A DNA stretch of 6,738 nt, taken from Clostridiaceae bacterium UBA4839 (lineage in GTDB: Bacteria > Bacillota > Clostridia > Clostridiales > Caloramatoraceae). This document shows, in pieces, positions 5,217-6,738 of this stretch; within the stretch, counting starts at the first letter, position 1; every line of letters begins with the position of its first letter. Under the pieces are notes generated by a model. The model searched no databases, had not been told where the DNA came from, and saw only the letters and a list, made by a program, of their open reading frames with translations. The translations under genes were made by a program, and so were the position numbers. The stretch spans positions 2,969 to 9,706 of the forward strand of contig DHEX01000118.1 of assembly GCA_002400085.1 (NCBI GenBank), given 5' to 3'.

Positions 5217-6731
5217 ATGAATAGAAATAATACTGACAATAGTGGAAAGCCATCCCAGCAAGTTTACTATATTTCTCTTATTATTACCTTTATTATTGTT
5301 GCATGGGCTATATTTGCTCAAACTAACTTTACAAATACAGCCAACTACCTTTTAAACTCCCTTACAAATAACTTTGGATGGGCATACCTTTTATCCATGT
5401 CTATTTTTGTTGTTTTCGCAATTGTTTTAGCATTTAGCAAGTATGGAAATATAAAGCTTGGCCCTGACGACTCAAAGCCTGACTACAGCACATCATCTTG
5501 GTTTGCCATGCTCTTTGGCGCAGGAATGGGAGTTGGGCTTGTATTTTGGGGTGTTGCAGAGCCTATATCCCATTATATTGCACCACCAACAGGGATACAG
5601 CCGGGCTCTGTCGAAGCTGCAGACTTTGCAATGAAATCCTCCTTTATGCACTGGGGAATTCACCCTTGGGCAAATTACAGCATAATAGGCCTTGCTCTTG
5701 CATATTTTCAGTTCAGAAAGGGTAAGCCAGGCCTTATAAGCAGTATATTTGAGCCTCTCATAGGCGAAAAGGCTGTAAACGGCTTTTGGGGTAAACTTAT
5801 AGATATTTTTGCAGTTTTTGCAACTGTAGCAGGGGTTGCTACATCCTTAGGGCTTGGGACCCTGCAGATAAACAGCGGGCTTAAATATCTTTTTGGGATT
5901 CCCGAAACAAAGTTTGTCCAAATTTCTATAATCGTTGTTATAACTATTATTTACATCTGGTCTGCAGTTAGTGGAATTGAAAAAGGTATAAAGTTAATAT
6001 CAGATATTAATTTATATCTTGCTTTTGGAATAATGATCTTATCCTTTCTCGTAGGACCTTCAGTTAAAATAATAAACTCATTAATTAACGGCTTTGGATC
6101 ATATATAGGAACCATCATTCAGGATAGCCTTCATATTGAAGCTTTTGGCGACAATACATGGGTTAATGCATGGAGAATATTTTACTGGGCATGGTGGATT
6201 GCATGGGCTCCATTTGTGGGCACATTCATTGCAAGGATTTCAAAAGGAAGAACTATTAGAGAATTTGTTCTTGGAGTTATAATTGCCCCCTCTATTGCAT
6301 CTTTCATATGGTTTGCAGTTTTTGGGACTATGGGAATAAATCTTGGCTTTACAGGGCAGATGTCAATGGAAGCATTAAAGGCTACAGTAGCTTCACCGGA
6401 AACTGCTTTCTTTGTTGTAATGAAGCACTATCCTTTAGGAAGCCTGCTGTCATTTATTGCAGTATTCTTACTTGGAACTTTCTTTATAACTTCTGCAAAT
6501 TCAGCCACCTTTGTACTTGGAATGTTAAGCTCTAATGGGGATTTAAACCCACCAAGAAATAAACAATTTGTTTGGGGAATTTTACAAGCACTTCTTGCAA
6601 CGGCTCTTTTACTTGCAGGAGGCTTAAAGTCCCTGCAGACAGCATCTGTTGCAGCTGCTTTCCCATTTATATTTGTTATGTTATTAGCCTGCATATCCCT
6701 CTGGAAAGCACTTTCACAAGAAACAATATAA
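5217..6731 (+). CDS. BCCT-family betaine/choline/carnitine transporter, probably glycine betaine uptake
   Basis: This 504-residue membrane protein has about 12 hydrophobic helices. It carries the BCCT glycine-rich signature FGAGMGVGLVFWGVAEP (100-116) and FYWAWWIAWAPFVGTFIAR (322-340). Aromatic residues matching the BetP trimethylammonium box are all present: Trp146, Trp151 and Tyr154 in HWGIHPWANY, and Trp326, Trp327 and Trp330 in AWWIAW. In helix 10, FFITS (422-426) keeps the Phe, Thr and Ser of the BetP Na2 sodium site, suggesting sodium-driven import. The protein ends a few residues after the last helix, so it lacks the long C-terminal osmosensing tail of BetP. Ribosome binding site AGGAGGG (5204-5210) is 6 bases before the ATG. 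It follows the reductase genes by 85 bp, supporting a role in feeding substrate for fermentation. Carnitine or choline cannot be excluded. Confidence 0.92.
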   Translation: MNRNNTDNSGKPSQQVYYISLIITFIIVAWAIFAQTNFTNTANYLLNSLTNNFGWAYLLSMSIFVVFAIVLAFSKYGNIKLGPDDSKPDYSTSSWFAMLFGAGMGVGLVFWGVAEPISHYIAPPTGIQPGSVEAADFAMKSSFMHWGIHPWANYSIIGLALAYFQFRKGKPGLISSIFEPLIGEKAVNGFWGKLIDIFAVFATVAGVATSLGLGTLQINSGLKYLFGIPETKFVQISIIVVITIIYIWSAVSGIEKGIKLISDINLYLAFGIMILSFLVGPSVKIINSLINGFGSYIGTIIQDSLHIEAFGDNTWVNAWRIFYWAWWIAWAPFVGTFIARISKGRTIREFVLGVIIAPSIASFIWFAVFGTMGINLGFTGQMSMEALKATVASPETAFFVVMKHYPLGSLLSFIAVFLLGTFFITSANSATFVLGMLSSNGDLNPPRNKQFVWGILQALLATALLLAGGLKSLQTASVAAAFPFIFVMLLACISLWKALSQETI

Positions 6732-6738
6732 TTATCTT

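Noticed and set aside
1..6731. A functional link between adhE, the glycosyltransferase and the betaine genes
   Set aside because: The strands diverge, intergenic regions are long, and a hairpin and repeat separate adhE from the glycosyltransferase. Nothing in the sequence supports a shared operon or pathway beyond general anaerobic metabolism.

Overview
The window is low-GC, with AT-rich intergenic DNA, strong AGGAGG-type ribosome binding sites and genes typical of strictly anaerobic amino-acid- and betaine-fermenting Firmicutes. This points to a Clostridium-like organism (class Clostridia). The species cannot be named from the sequence alone.

Left half, minus strand: the window opens inside the 5' end of a gene for a bifunctional acetaldehyde-CoA/alcohol dehydrogenase (adhE; 446 down to the left edge, truncated by the window). 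Upstream of it lies about 560 bp without a gene. This stretch holds a plausible adhE promoter, a candidate Rex redox-repressor site, a 147-bp MITE/REP-like element with near-perfect inverted ends, and a long two-tier hairpin just after the next gene. That gene (2155-1004) encodes a GT4-family glycosyltransferase, probably acting on membrane glycolipid or cell-surface glycan.

Right half, plus strand: after a 315-bp divergent intergenic region come three closely spaced genes. The first two encode the substrate-specific protein B of a glycine/sarcosine/betaine reductase: the alpha/beta proprotein (grdI-like, 2471-3796) and the gamma subunit (grdH-like, 3821-5131). The gamma subunit is a selenoprotein. 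Its frame contains a UGA at 4862-4864 inside a UxxCxxC motif, followed by a SECIS-like stem-loop, so a naive gene finder would split it into two pieces. The third gene (5217-6731) is a full-length BCCT transporter with the complete tryptophan/tyrosine box that binds trimethylammonium substrates in BetP.

Together these three genes look like a betaine uptake and reduction module. The transporter would bring glycine betaine in, and protein B would bind it through a pyruvoyl group and pass it to the selenoprotein GrdA and the GrdC/GrdD acetyl-phosphate-forming component. The expected products are trimethylamine and acetyl phosphate. GrdA, GrdC, GrdD and the thioredoxin system are not in this window and must be encoded elsewhere. 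Betaine specificity, rather than glycine or sarcosine, is inferred mainly from the transporter.

This is a known type of system, and I found no wholly undescribed one. The points most worth checking are the recoded UGA and its RNA structure, the tail-less transporter, the small repeat element, the strand-diagnostic hairpin, and the candidate regulatory sites.
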